Made by a program: the position numbers and the translations under genes. A DNA stretch of 64,000 bases, from NCBI GenBank assembly GCA_947561585.1, contig CANNZV010001629.1:1-64000 (forward strand), written 5' to 3'. The notes under the pieces were generated by a model. The model did not search any database and had not been told where the DNA came from. It saw only the letters and a list, made by a program, of their open reading frames with translations. Each line of letters opens with the position of its first letter. The first letter of the stretch is position 1. Origin of the DNA: Caprella mutica. Taxonomy: Eukaryota > Arthropoda > Malacostraca > Amphipoda > Caprellidae. Shown here piece by piece: positions 1 through 10,500 of the stretch.

Positions 1-1
1 A

Positions 2-1183
2 GCTAGAAGGGAGCTAGGGGGTGAAAGGGTGGGAATAAAGTGGCACTGGATACCGGGGGGGTCTTTCGCGGGAGAAGGTAGGTGGGAAAAGGGGTGCTCG
101 GAGGCAAAGAGTCTGACCTTGACATCGTCACTCTTTGCCGATGACACTACCATTATAGGTGAGGGGGTAGAATTAGAAGAGGGAGTTAGGAAGATTAAGG
201 AGGTTATGGGTAAGTTTGAGGAGAGGAATAACGAAGATAAGGAAGAGGTTTTAGTTTTTGGGGATAGAGATAGTGAGGGAATTAGGGTGCTAGGATCTTG
301 GATGGGACCTGAAGAGGATAGTAGGAATAGGATTAGACGGGCAAATGGGTTATGGGCTAAGGTTAAGGGGCAATTAAAGGGATCTAGGCTAAGCAAGAGG
401 TGGCAGGGTAAGATTCTAGAGGGTTGTGTAGAGAGTGGGTTATTGTTTGATTGTAGTGTTAGGGTTTGGTGGGGGAAGGATATAAAGAAGTTACAGAGTT
501 GGATAGATAGGAAGTATAGGTATGTTTGGAGTAATAGGAATGGGGAGCCACTAAGGCAAATGGAAAGTAGGGGGGAGAATATGTGGGATGTTAGGGCCAG
601 GTTAGGGATTAGATCGATTAGGACTAAGATAGAAGTGAGGGTACTAGAAAGGTTAGGGCATGTGATGAGGATGGGGAACGATAGGCAGGTTAAGGCAGCT
701 GTGTTAGGGTGGTATGAGGGACTAGAAGGATTAGGGAAAAAGAAAGGTAGGAAGAGGAAGACGGGGCTGTATTGGAAGAGGTTACTTAGGGAGGCAGGTG
801 TGGACTATACGGATGTTGAGAGGTTAGTGGGAGATAGGGATGGGTGGAAGAAGATTGTGAAGGAGAGGAGGGAGCATTTGGAGCTATGGGAGAGGCAGCA
901 GGGGCATAAGTACGAATGGGGGAGACGGGAAGAAAAGGTAGATAGGGTAGTAGCTCAGGATAGAAGGGAAGAGGTAGAGGGTTTTAGGTGTCACTGGGAA
1001 GGGTGTGACAAGGTATGTAAGTCTAGGGGGGGGTTAGTGGTGCATGAGAAAAGGATGCATAGGTTAGCTGAGGATAGGGTTAGGTTTAGTTGTGATAGGT
1101 GTGGGGTAAGCTTAGAGACTGAGGGGGCTAGGAAGAACCACATGGAAACATGTGGTGGGGGGGGTAGCAGTAGATGGGAATAG
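2..1183 (+). CDS. LINE reverse transcriptase, C-terminal part with zinc fingers (cut by window edge)
   Basis: The frame is open from base 2, so the N-terminal part lies outside the window. Residues 34-42 (counted from position 29) carry FADDT, the catalytic FxDD box of non-LTR reverse transcriptases. The region after it has the thumb/linker words typical of LINE proteins, including RLGHVMRM near residue 210. Near residues 323-348 there is a C2H2 finger (CHWEGC...H...H), followed by a second, C2HC finger (CDRC...HMETC). The coding strand is very G-rich and C-poor. The frame ends just after a run of eight G (1157-1164), and the finger array continues in another frame, so this is probably one protein broken or shifted at the G run. 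R2-like elements carry fingers at the N terminus; here they are C-terminal, and I cannot assign the clade. An active element is not shown. Confidence 0.8.
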   Translation, partial: ARRELGGERVGIKWHWIPGGSFAGEGRWEKGCSEAKSLTLTSSLFADDTTIIGEGVELEEGVRKIKEVMGKFEERNNEDKEEVLVFGDRDSEGIRVLGSWMGPEEDSRNRIRRANGLWAKVKGQLKGSRLSKRWQGKILEGCVESGLLFDCSVRVWWGKDIKKLQSWIDRKYRYVWSNRNGEPLRQMESRGENMWDVRARLGIRSIRTKIEVRVLERLGHVMRMGNDRQVKAAVLGWYEGLEGLGKKKGRKRKTGLYWKRLLREAGVDYTDVERLVGDRDGWKKIVKERREHLELWERQQGHKYEWGRREEKVDRVVAQDRREEVEGFRCHWEGCDKVCKSRGGLVVHEKRMHRLAEDRVRFSCDRCGVSLETEGARKNHMETCGGGGSSRWE

Positions 1184-1466
1184 GAGGGAATGCCATAAGT
1201 GTAGGAGGGTAGTTAGTCGGGCAAATTATGCTAGGCATGTAAGGAGTTGTAGGCAGGTATGGGATCCGGGGGGACTGGTAGGGGGGGCAGGGGTAGGGTT
1301 ACGGGTGGAGGGGGGGGAAGACGTAGGGGTAGAATTAGCTGTAAGGGGTTTTAGAACTAAGAGGGTTATGTGCATTTTTTGCAGGCGGGAGCAGTCGGCG
1401 GCCAACCTCGCTCGGCACCAGAGGGGCTGCGGTGGTCGGGAGCCGGAGGAGGGACCGCGCCCCTGA
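1152..1466 (+). CDS. continuation of the LINE protein: two more C2HC zinc fingers
   Basis: This short frame overlaps the end of the reverse transcriptase frame and carries two further fingers, CHKC...H...C and CIFC...H...C, with spacing C-x2-C-x11-H-x3-C. The finger just upstream in the other frame has x12 in place of x11. The similar spacing argues that all belonged to one finger array. The switch falls in the G8 run at 1157-1164. An independent start is unlikely, because the frame has no ATG at its beginning. After the stop at 1466 the GC content drops within about 50 bases, which marks the approximate 3' end of the element. Confidence 0.65.
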   Translation: MVGGVAVDGNRRECHKCRRVVSRANYARHVRSCRQVWDPGGLVGGAGVGLRVEGGEDVGVELAVRGFRTKRVMCIFCRREQSAANLARHQRGCGGREPEEGPRP

Positions 1467-1552
1467 CGGGGGCGTTTGGTCAGGAAGAAGTTGAGTGGAC
1501 ATTCATTTTTACAGTAATTACTATATGTCTATTGTATTATACCCAGTGAACA

Positions 1553-1690
1553 TTACAATGTTGGGCCGATGTCGGCCCAATACAGAACGAAACTTTGGGC
1601 CAACGTTGTATTGCTGATCTCGATGTATTGGACCAGCACAGGCCTGACGTTGGCCCACCTCACGGGTGTCCACCGGCCCAGAAAATTAAA
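1553..1690. repeat. GGCC-rich palindromic repeat block
   Basis: The block contains TTGGGCCGATGTCGGCCCAA (two 9-bp arms around TG) near 1561, then further TTGGGCCAACGTTG-like and GGCCCA words up to about 1683. The surrounding DNA is AT-rich. It looks like a short piece of a dispersed or tandem TTGGGCC repeat. No gene is supported on either strand. Confidence 0.5.
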
Positions 1691-1699
1691 GCCACTCAT

Positions 1700-2617
1700 A
1701 GTCGACTTGTTCTGATACATGTCTATGGCAAGTGCTATTTCCATATTAGAGGTGTACAAATTAAGTTACGCTATGCAGAACCCGTGAAGACAACAGTTAC
1801 CTCTAACAATGTTGAACCCAACTGTCCTACTAATACATTTTACAGATCAAAATTAGGATGAGAAAAAAAAACAGTTGCCAATTCAAACTCGAATCTATAT
1901 TATTTTACTCACACTATTTTAACGAAATAATAACATTTTTATTTAAAATTGAATAGAAAATATAATTTCCAATGTGAATAACTATTTCACACGGAAAAAT
2001 AGCTTTTCATACTAAATATATGAATTAAATAGCGACCATGCTCTTTTTATGAATGAAATAAATAGAGTTAAATTAATATTTAAAGGGATAACAGGCCTAT
2101 TTATACTGAATTGCCAGAAACGGCTACAATTTCAAAAATGTACTTAATTGAGGTTATAAAAAATAGGTGCATCCACAAGTTTACAATCAAATGAAAAATT
2201 TAAATGGATGTTGCCTTAAAATGTTCCTAAATGGATAAAATGTACTGATGTAAAAGTGTTCAGAATGTCACAATTAGAATTTAAATGATTACCAACATAT
2301 GTGGGGGAGACCTAAAAATTCTTTTCAAAACTAAATGATATGCAAATAGCTATCGATAATTTTCTAAGAAATACCTCCACGGTTGTATTACACAGTTCAA
2401 AACCAATAAAAGAGCTACAATACGATTTATAAAGATTAAATATATTTATATTTACATAAATTAATTTCCTAAACATTGATCCAATAATACGATTAAAAGC
2501 GTGATTGCTATTTTTAATGTCTAAAGTATCGCTCAATTAATCACATGTTAAAATAATCCCTAAATATTTAAAATTACTGACAACTTCTATAACTAATTTC
2601 CTCATTGCACCGCAACA
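1700..2617. other. AT-rich non-coding DNA
   Basis: Short frames only, with no recognisable domain, RNA gene or repeat. Confidence 0.5.
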
Positions 2618-3195
2618 CAACTTTATAGAGTCTATAGTCTATGACTCCAGACTACAGAGTCTAGTAACTCTAGTCTATAGTCTATGACTCCAGACTACAG
2701 AGTCTAGTGACTCTAGTCTATAGTCTAGGACTACAGACTACAGAGTCTAGTGACTCTAGTCTATAGTCTATGACTCCAGACTACAGAGTCTAGTGACTCT
2801 AGTCTATAGTCTATGACTCCAGACTACAGAGTCTAGTGACTCTAGTCTATAGTCTAGGACTACAGAGTCTAGTGACTCTAGTCGATAGTCTAGGACTACA
2901 GAGTCTATAGTGACTCTAGTCTATAGTCTAGGACTACAGAGTCTAGTGACTCTAGTCTATAGTCTACGGCTACAGACTACAGAATCTAGTGACTCTAATC
3001 GATAGTCTAGGACTACAGAGTCTAGTGACTCCAGTCTATAGTCTAGCACTACAGAGTCTAGTGACTCTAGTCTATAGTCTAGGACTACAGAGTCTAGTGA
3101 CTCTAGTCGATAGTCTAGGACTACAGAGTCTAATGACTCTAGTCTATAGTCTAGGACTACAGAGTCTAGTGACTCTAGTCTATAATCTAGAGACT
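2618..3195. repeat. minisatellite, 36/43-bp unit rich in AGTCT/AGACT
   Basis: About fifteen imperfect tandem copies, each built from GACTCTAGTC, TATAGTCTAG, GACTACAGAG and TCTAGT. A longer version has an extra GACTCCAGACT piece, mainly in the first 250 bases. The unit is full of small inverted words (AGTCT against AGACT). Frames on both strands are products of the repeat and not genes. Confidence 0.9.
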
Positions 3196-3960
3196 CTAGA
3201 ACGTAACTTAACATTTATAACAGGAGGCAGTATTATATGCGATCTAACATCTCAAAGAAATAAGATGTAATTATTATCTCCAGACAGTTTTTAGACGAGC
3301 TTATATTTTCTGATTTATTCTTTACAGTAAGTCTGATGAATTCAGCTAACACCTTTTTGGAATATGATTATAAATGAATTGTGAGGTCTAATTAGTAGTC
3401 ATTCAAGAATATTTTTTCTATTATTCTAATTACTAGATAGGTATTACATATAAAACATATGCATACAAGATAATTCCATGTGCATTTACTCCTCTCTCAT
3501 TTCTTGCCCCAAATCGCTATCAAAGTGCACTGTTTTATATTAAGTTCAATTTAGGCGAAACTAATGGCAAGTGCATTTTTCTCTGCAGTGTTCCAATTTA
3601 TTGGAAAAAGTTACATTGCATTTCCTATCACAAATGCCGTCACCATTGATCACTTTGTCGATAGTACTGACGAGATTGGTTATGAAGTTGTTGTTGCAGT
3701 ATCGACTCACGGAATGATGTCCTGTCGTGACTCTTTTTAGCGCAGTCAACACTGTCCTTTGTTCGAATTATTTGAAAGTGGAGAGTTCATTAAACTATCT
3801 TTCAAATTTCCTACAAGTTCTACTGTTTGTGACTAATTATATCGAATATTTAAACTAAAAATGTAAAATAGTATTATAGAAATTACTGGGTGTACATTAA
3901 TTGAATCGTTTTTCTTATATTATTTAATAGTTCGCCAATTTTCAACTATAATTTTTATCT
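3196..3960. other. AT-rich non-coding DNA
   Basis: I see no supported gene or RNA. A 63-codon minus-strand frame at 3561-3752 has no recognisable domain. Confidence 0.45.
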
Positions 3961-3964
3961 CAAA

Positions 3965-4140
3965 CTTAACGGGCACTCGTAAAGCGCATAACTTCGCTGC
4001 CGCTAATTAATACTTTTGAGTTATAAATGACCATATTTTAATGACTATGTCACTTTTTGTGTTATGCGAATAACAAAATTACAAATAAATTTCTATCAAA
4101 ACATAACTTTCCGCAATGCTGCAAATGTAAATAAAAATGA
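3965..4140 (+). repeat. dispersed repeat, copy A (short, degraded)
   Basis: The copy begins with GGGCACTCGTAAAGCGCATA and ACTTCGC, continues with TTGAGTTATAAATGACC, and ends with GAATAACAAAATTACAAATAAA and AACATAACTTTCCGCA. The same order of words occurs at 22,750-23,085 and 45,741-46,341 and, in the opposite orientation, at 62,232-62,525. This copy lacks most of the internal TGACCTTGACC units. Confidence 0.6.
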
Positions 4141-6946
4141 CAAGAACATTTATAGGTAGTGAAAACAAGAGCGGTGCCTTCATTGTTTATTTGACCCGCT
4201 CAGTGGAAGGAAGCACTGATTTGAGTGATTTCATCTTTTTTCACGCCTATTTTTACACATGTATTTGATGTTATATCAGAAAAAATAAACTGTAAAAGTG
4301 TCGGACTAATGAATAGTAACCATCTGAAGAAACACAAACTAGGTTAGTCAATTCAGGTACCAAAAATAATAATAAAATCAAATATTTTGATCAAATAGGT
4401 AGACAAAAGTACAGTATCAGCTCTGAAGAATACTCTAACAGTCCAATTTCCTAAATCAAGATAATTGTTTTTATTTAGTTTACTTGATACTTCAAAACAC
4501 TATTATACTCTCAAGATTAATAGTGAATTAATGCAATATAGCATTTAAATTGAACAGTACTTCATTCACACTTGACTCCTTTGCATCTAATTTATCACGT
4601 CTGGCAACAATTAACGGAGTGTGACGTCATCAAATAACATTTTCTTGATAATCAGAAAGATGGTATTCAGATTTTTATCATGAGCTTTCCTCAACTTATC
4701 AATAATTCATAAATATCAACATGCGTATTTATCCTCAGAAAATGAATTTACTCAAACTAAACAAAATTTAGTAAAATGAATATTAAGAAAATGAAGATTA
4801 ATTTCTGCATGTGAAAACATCAAACATATCGCCAATACACCACAGAAAATTCTTCATTTTAAATTAAGTTTCCAAAAATCTGGAACTTTGTTCCAACTTT
4901 TGTCGAGATAATGAACAGGACATTTTCGGATGGACTTAATAATAAAATTTTCGAATCTGTGGAGATTCTCTTTTAAAGTCACAACCTTTAGAAGATTATA
5001 ACAGAGTTTTAAATCTGTATCTGAGTATTGATTTCTTGTAGCTATAAAATTTAAACAGCATGTGTAAGGAAATGTCCATCATTCAGAACTGTGCATGTAT
5101 GTCGTGTTTTTGGTTTAAATGTTATATTTCATTTTCTTATTCAAATTGGTTGTATTCATAAAACTTTTCTAATGATCAACTTGTTGCCCATAAATAAGTG
5201 ACATTAATGAAAGTCAGTTTAGTCAAATAGAAAGCAATCTGAACCACTTACCTTAATAGTAATAATTACTATATTATAATATTGCTGTGTCTATAATTAA
5301 CTTTCTTCACATTCAATAAGTTCAAGTAGCTTCTCCATGTTCCTAACAAATACCTTTTACTTCTTTATTTACATTCTATTCAGATAACTCCTTATTCAGA
5401 AGTATATTGCATGTGACAGTATATTGAATACTGCAAGTTACACCTAACTTACGATATTTCTGACTTCCCTTTGAAAAGTTCTTGTTAAATTACTGCTTGC
5501 CTGCAGAGGACTTGCCTATCAGGTGCTTATTAGGGAGAGGACTATTCTCCTATCAGGTGCTTATTAGGGAGAGGACTATTCTCCTATCAGTCTCCTCACT
5601 GACTCAAAAGTTAATTAATGACTGGTGCTGTGCCTCATTAATCGCATTATGAGCTCATTAATCCCTCAACACAAGAGAACTGAACTAATTAAAATGAATT
5701 TACTTCTCGAATTAAGGGAGAAAAGTTATTAGAGGGATTTGAAGGTGAAATTTGACAATTTCGGTGAAATGCGCAATTTAACTAAATTGATCATAAAACA
5801 GGTAAGTTTGAAGAAATTTATGGAACATTATTCTGAAGTGGGTATAATATTGGCAAGGAAAATTGTATATGTAGTGATATTCTAACAGTTTATTAATTTC
5901 ATATTTCGAAAAAGAAACATGATAATTTTAATCATTCTAGTGCTTCTAGATATTTAAGAATTTAGTAAAAATTAATTAGTAAAAATTATAAAAAATTTAT
6001 ATGTTTAATCTCCTATATTCTTTTTCCCTGAAAATTCACTGAAATCGACAATGAAACTCTAGAAAAACTGGTGTAATATATGGGTTTCTTCAATCTATAG
6101 AGTATAGACGCTAATAAAGATGGATCTAAGATTAAAATAATTTAAAATAAGTCTAGACAGCTAATTCCAGAGGCCTCAATGAAGATACGGCTGAGCAGAG
6201 GCAGGGAGATTTACAAGAGTTCAAGCGAAGTCACATTGATTAGGTTGGTGTGACTGTAGCTCTGGAGACTTGTGAGCCCTTTTGGTCGCCAGATGCCTGA
6301 TTCCACCATGGTGTGGGCTGCTGTTGTATCGGATGGGACTGAGTCTTTTTAGGCGTTATTGATGACCTATAGAAACAATGAAAAAGAGACCGCATGATGA
6401 AGTTGGTGGGCATCAATTATTGGGCGATTGGGGCCAGGGCCAAATTATGTGAAAGTATATCGGGGTCGATACTATTTTCCCCAATTCAGCCGCATATAGG
6501 TAAACTGCTTGGTAGCATCGTATGCTTATACACTATAGGCCACAAAAATGTTTCCATTTTTTCAAATACTTTTAAATCGTTAGCCAATGGACGAAAACAC
6601 TGTATCTTGGTCTCTTTTTCTCCGCCTTTGTACTATTAACAGGTAAAACGATTTTGAACTGATGAACATAGTTTAAGAACAGGTAAGCAAAGAGTGAGGG
6701 TGATTATTTTTGCCATTGTGCGAAGGTTATTCTTAGAGCTAACTCTGTGATTTTACTTACTAAAAGGCAGTGAAAAAAAAGGGAAAAAATTATATTGATA
6801 GACATTATAATACAGGGTGCTTACACTTCTTCCTTGGAAACTGTTTGGAAATAGAACAACTTCAGTGACATTTTCATCTCATTGAAGTTTTTACTAGGAT
6901 TATTTGTTCTTCGCTTGTTCATTGCATGGTTAAGGCCCTCTTCACC
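4141..6946. other. long AT-rich non-coding stretch
   Basis: No exon is recognisable. It holds a roughly 35-bp duplication near 5514-5590 (CCTATCAGGTGCTTATTAGG twice, followed by a third partial start) and a CRE-like TGACGTCA at about 4622. The 81-codon frame at 6394-6639 shows no domain. Confidence 0.45.
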
Positions 6947-7116
6947 CTTGCATTTTTAACAGCGCGGAAAAAAGCTCTTCTTAAAATGTTTCACACATCG
7001 TTTTTTTTATCGCTGAAGTAAAAATTTAATGTGATTTATCCATCAGCGATTAAAAAAACGCAACTGTAAGCACATTTTAAGAAGAGCTTTTTTTTCCGCG
7101 CTGTTAAAAATGCAAG
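6947..7116. repeat. 170-bp near-perfect hairpin (fold-back MITE-like)
   Basis: The left arm 6947-6989 (starting CTTGCATTTTTAACAGCGCG) pairs with the right arm 7072-7116, differing only in the length of an A/T run. Pairing continues inward (CGTTTTTTTTATCGCTGA against TCAGCGATTAAAAAAACG) and leaves a loop of roughly 26 bases. It could be a fold-back transposon or a source of hairpin RNA. I see no target duplication I trust. Confidence 0.8.
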
Positions 7117-7185
7117 TGTTTGAATTTATATTTATTTCTTTGTAAAAACAATTATTGAATTTGTAGTATACATATCACTATTAAC

Positions 7186-7219
7186 CATGGCTTACTTAAT
7201 TATAATTAAGTAAGCCATG
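7186..7219. repeat. 34-bp perfect palindrome
   Basis: CATGGCTTACTTAATTA is followed directly by its exact reverse complement, with no spacer. It lies 70 bases beyond the 170-bp hairpin. Confidence 0.9.
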
Positions 7220-7581
7220 TATTAACTAAACTTTATATATTATGTTCACATTATTTACCAAAAATCACAATAAAATGAATAAATACAACATTGTTGCCAC
7301 TGACCGAGACAAATCAATTTAGTCACAGGCAAAGAAAATGAATAGTCCTGTATTTAATGTAACTTCAAACCACAACACAGTTAGTCACGAGTATTAGCTG
7401 TAAAGGGGCAGTCAACCGTAAAAAAACTTTTCCATCATGTATAAAGTTTATCTACAGAGAACCGACAGGTTTTGAATTAATACGCTTACCGTTGAATTGA
7501 CAATAGTTTGTTTTGGTTTCTATATTTTATTTAACTTATTATGAGTCACTAAATTATTAGACATTCGTAAACATGACTAAC

Positions 7582-8150
7582 TTAATGGATATGACTAGTT
7601 AATAAACGTGACTACTTTATATGACTAGTTAATAAACGTGACTACTTTATATGACTAGTTAATAAACGTGACTACTTTATATGACTAGTTAATAAACGTG
7701 ACTACTTTATATGACTAGTTAATAAACGTGACTACTTTATATGACTAGTTAATAAACGTGACTACTTTATATGACTAGTTAATAAACGTGACTACTTTAT
7801 ATGACTAGTTAATAAACGTGACTACTTTCTATGACTAGTTAATAAACGTGACTACTTTATATGACTAGTTAATAAACGTGACTTCTTTATATGGCTAGTT
7901 AATAAACGTGACTACTTTATATGACTAGTTAATAAACGTGACTACTTTATATGACTAGTTAATAAACGTGACTACTTTATATGACTAGTTAATAAACGTG
8001 ACTACTTTCTATGACTAGTTAATAAACGTGACTACTTTATAAGACTAGTTAATAAACGTGACTACTTTATATGACTAGTTAATAAACGTGACTACTTTAT
8101 ATGGCTAGTTAATAAATGTGACTTCTTAATAAACAAGACTAAATTAATAA
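7582..8150. repeat. minisatellite, 30-bp unit, about 19 copies
   Basis: The unit joins ATGACTAGTTAATAAACGTG and ACTACTTTAT. Copies are almost identical, with single-base variants (TTTCT, GGCTAG, ACTTC). Both edges decay into partial units. Confidence 0.95.
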
Positions 8151-8669
8151 ATATGAGCAGTTAATAATCCTAACTACTTAAAAAAAATTAAATATATTTT
8201 GCCTAGAGCTAAAATTTGGAACGAAATTCCGAACTAAAGTTCTTTGGTGAGGAAACCAGTAAGGCTCTTTTTTAATCTAAAAAAACTTCACCTTTCAGTC
8301 ACTTCACATGAACATCCCCATAAATTCTAACCTCATATCAGTATAGTTTTTGCTTTAAGGGCCGTGCACACGTTGGGTTTTCTAAGTCTTTCCACCAGAC
8401 TTTTTGTTAAGCTCCTCCTACTTTTTCCACGAGAATATGAGAAAAAACGATACAATTATTATCTATTTTAATGGGTATTCATGATATCTGCAAATATCAT
8501 GAAGATTGTAGCTTAAAAGTAATTTATTATATTTTATGTTTTAGTGAACAAAATATATGATATATTAAATCGATTTTTAACAGGAAGGAAATTATATCGA
8601 ATATATGTCACGAATTAACTTCAAGTAATTTAATGAGAAACTAGGAAAGATTTAAGTCAATTTGTTATT

Positions 8670-8905
8670 TTAAGTAAGATCAGCCATGCAGAGCAGCATT
8701 TTAGTTTCACAATATCTATCAGGGGGTAAAAGGTTTAATTTGTATTGAGTCCATTGAGAGATTTGTACACATCCCGGTGTTGCTGATGGCGGACTATCCC
8801 ACTCGCTGCTTTCGGTAGTGCGGTCGTTGTACATCCAAACCCAAGAGTTCGACCATTCGTCATACTCCACACCAGCATAAAACTGATCGTTGAAGTGAGC
8901 GTGTT
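8670..8905 (-). CDS. C-type lectin-like gene, last exon (second half of lectin fold)
   Basis: On the minus strand the exon opens after a 3' splice site ending ATAACAG and runs 236 nt to a TAA stop; AATAAA follows at 8523-8528. It encodes the second half of a C-type lectin domain: FYAGV (the WIGG position), W.W near SNSWVW, WDSPPS, GCVQIS and the closing RYCETKMLLC pair of cysteines. The usual calcium/sugar residues (EPN or QPD, and WND) are not present, so classic sugar binding is doubtful. The first two bases complete a codon begun by the exon at 17,341-17,538 (phase 1), so the two halves join in frame. Secreted defence or recognition proteins are the usual role of this family; that role is inference here. 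Confidence 0.8.
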
Positions 8906-9044
8906 CTGTTATAACGTGGCGCATTAGTTACACCCCTTTTAGATACATCAATAATAAAAAATCTATTAAAGTTATAAGGATGAAAATAATTGAAAACATT
9001 GAAGAAAACCTCGAAAGTTTTATACATAATTAATTATGACATAT

Positions 9045-9667
9045 ACATACTATCCTTCCATCCATGATTGTTCAAACATGAATGTACTCGTTCAGTGACT
9101 TTGTCTGTCACTTTGCGCTACACCTCCGGAGTTATTCTGCTTAATTTCTTTAACTATTTTGAGTTTTAGTTCTTGTAAAGCATTGAATATCCCCAAAGAA
9201 AAAATCAAGTTTCACTTAGATTTGTGGATCTGGGAAACCTCGGTACATCACCAAAGCGCGAAATCATCCGGTGTGGAAATTTTTTCTCAGAACATCCATT
9301 GTTTCCTTCGCTGCATGAGGTGTAACACCATCTTGTTGGAACAGATACTCTCTGTGTTCAAGTCTTCAACTCGTTCAAGAGATATTCTTGAATCATACGC
9401 CTGTATCTATTTCATCAATAGTCACTGTATTACCATTAAAATCCTCAAAAAAGTAAGGTTTAATAATTAACAATGACATGAAGCCACACCATACTGTCAA
9501 TTTAACTGGATATTGAAGAAGTTCATGAATTTCTCTGGGATTCTTAATTCCCAAAGTATGCAGTTTTGTCTATTAACTTCTCCGTTAAAGTGAAAATAAA
9601 CTTCATCTGTCATTAATATGTTTTGTAATATTTGTAATATTTCTTCATTGTTTGCAATTATTCTCAT
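9045..9667 (-). pseudogene. decayed mariner-type transposase
   Basis: The minus strand reads as broken pieces of a Tc1/mariner transposase in order: TDEVYFHFNGEVNRQNC and LWELRIPEKF (first catalytic D region), KPYFFEDFNGNTVTI, FQQDGVTPHAAKETMDVLRK (second D region), then PPRS-, CDFF- and ITPEV-like pieces in shifted frames and a C-terminal SCLNNHG. There are several frameshifts and stops. The coding trace is cut at 9667, where the BEL element begins, and a few more codons (MMRII) continue on the far side at 16,968. The relic is therefore older than the BEL insertion. No terminal repeats were found. Confidence 0.8.
9663..9667. repeat. target-site duplication CTCAT (left copy)
   Basis: CTCAT directly precedes the 5' LTR and is repeated at 16,968-16,972 directly after the 3' LTR. 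A 5-bp duplication fits BEL/Pao integrases. Confidence 0.9.
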
Positions 9668-10462
9668 TGTCACGGCACATATTATGCACCGTTTTTTAAT
9701 TTTAATTTAGTCAGGTAGGTAGGTAGCGAGTTTAATTTTAAGAAGTTTGTAGTTACTTGTGGCAACACTGATGGCAACACTCAGTCAGAAGTCAACAATA
9801 ACAAACCATTTCTATTTTTTAATCATTGTCCTAAGTTGTTTCATCGAGTCATACAAAGTAAGTAGTTCTGTGTTAGGTAGTTCTTTTAGTGTCACAATAA
9901 TTTATAGTCCTTTTATACTCGTTTACATTTAGGAATTTTAGTCTTTTAGATATTACCATCTTTACTAACCAGATATGATAGTTTGCCATTTCTGTATTCA
10001 TTTCAACTCTCTTATGATCATTCATTTCATGGCAGGTCTAGTAGTTTAATTTTAAATTAGTTTTGCTTAAGATTTAAGGTGCTGCTATTTTGTCTTTTCT
10101 CTCTTAGCATACCTAGGTTCAATACTTTACCCTATAATATTTTACTCTAGCCTTTTTATATTCTTTTTACCTTACATAGTGTAAATGCTGTCTCCTTTGA
10201 CAAATTGATTTTTACGCTATGGTGCCTAATAGTTTGTAATTTTAGTTTTACCATTTTAAAATGTCTTATTTTTTGCCATTTATATTTTTACTATACAAAT
10301 TTTTAATATTTTGTTTAGTCTATTTTTTGATTTATTCTATTTGCCTGTAATTTCTAATTGCAGGTACGTGATCTTTTATAAAAGTTTATTAGAAGCCCCT
10401 AATAAAATTCCAAGAGATTTCCCACGACTTTTTCTTATCGCAAAAGAATTAAGGCCGTGTCA
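9668..10462 (+). repeat. 5' LTR of BEL/Pao element
   Basis: It starts TGTCACGGC and ends GCCGTGTCA, an inverted pair with one mismatch. Near its 3' end are a TATA-like TTATAAAAG (about 10,375) and AATAAA (about 10,400), the expected promoter and poly(A) signals. Confidence 0.95.
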
Positions 10463-10500
10463 GTACTTTGTCGCTCATTGAATCCAAGGAAATTTAAAAG

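Noticed and set aside
10463..10500. tRNA primer binding site after the 5' LTR
   Set aside because: No TGG start and no tRNA 3' complement that I can recognise.
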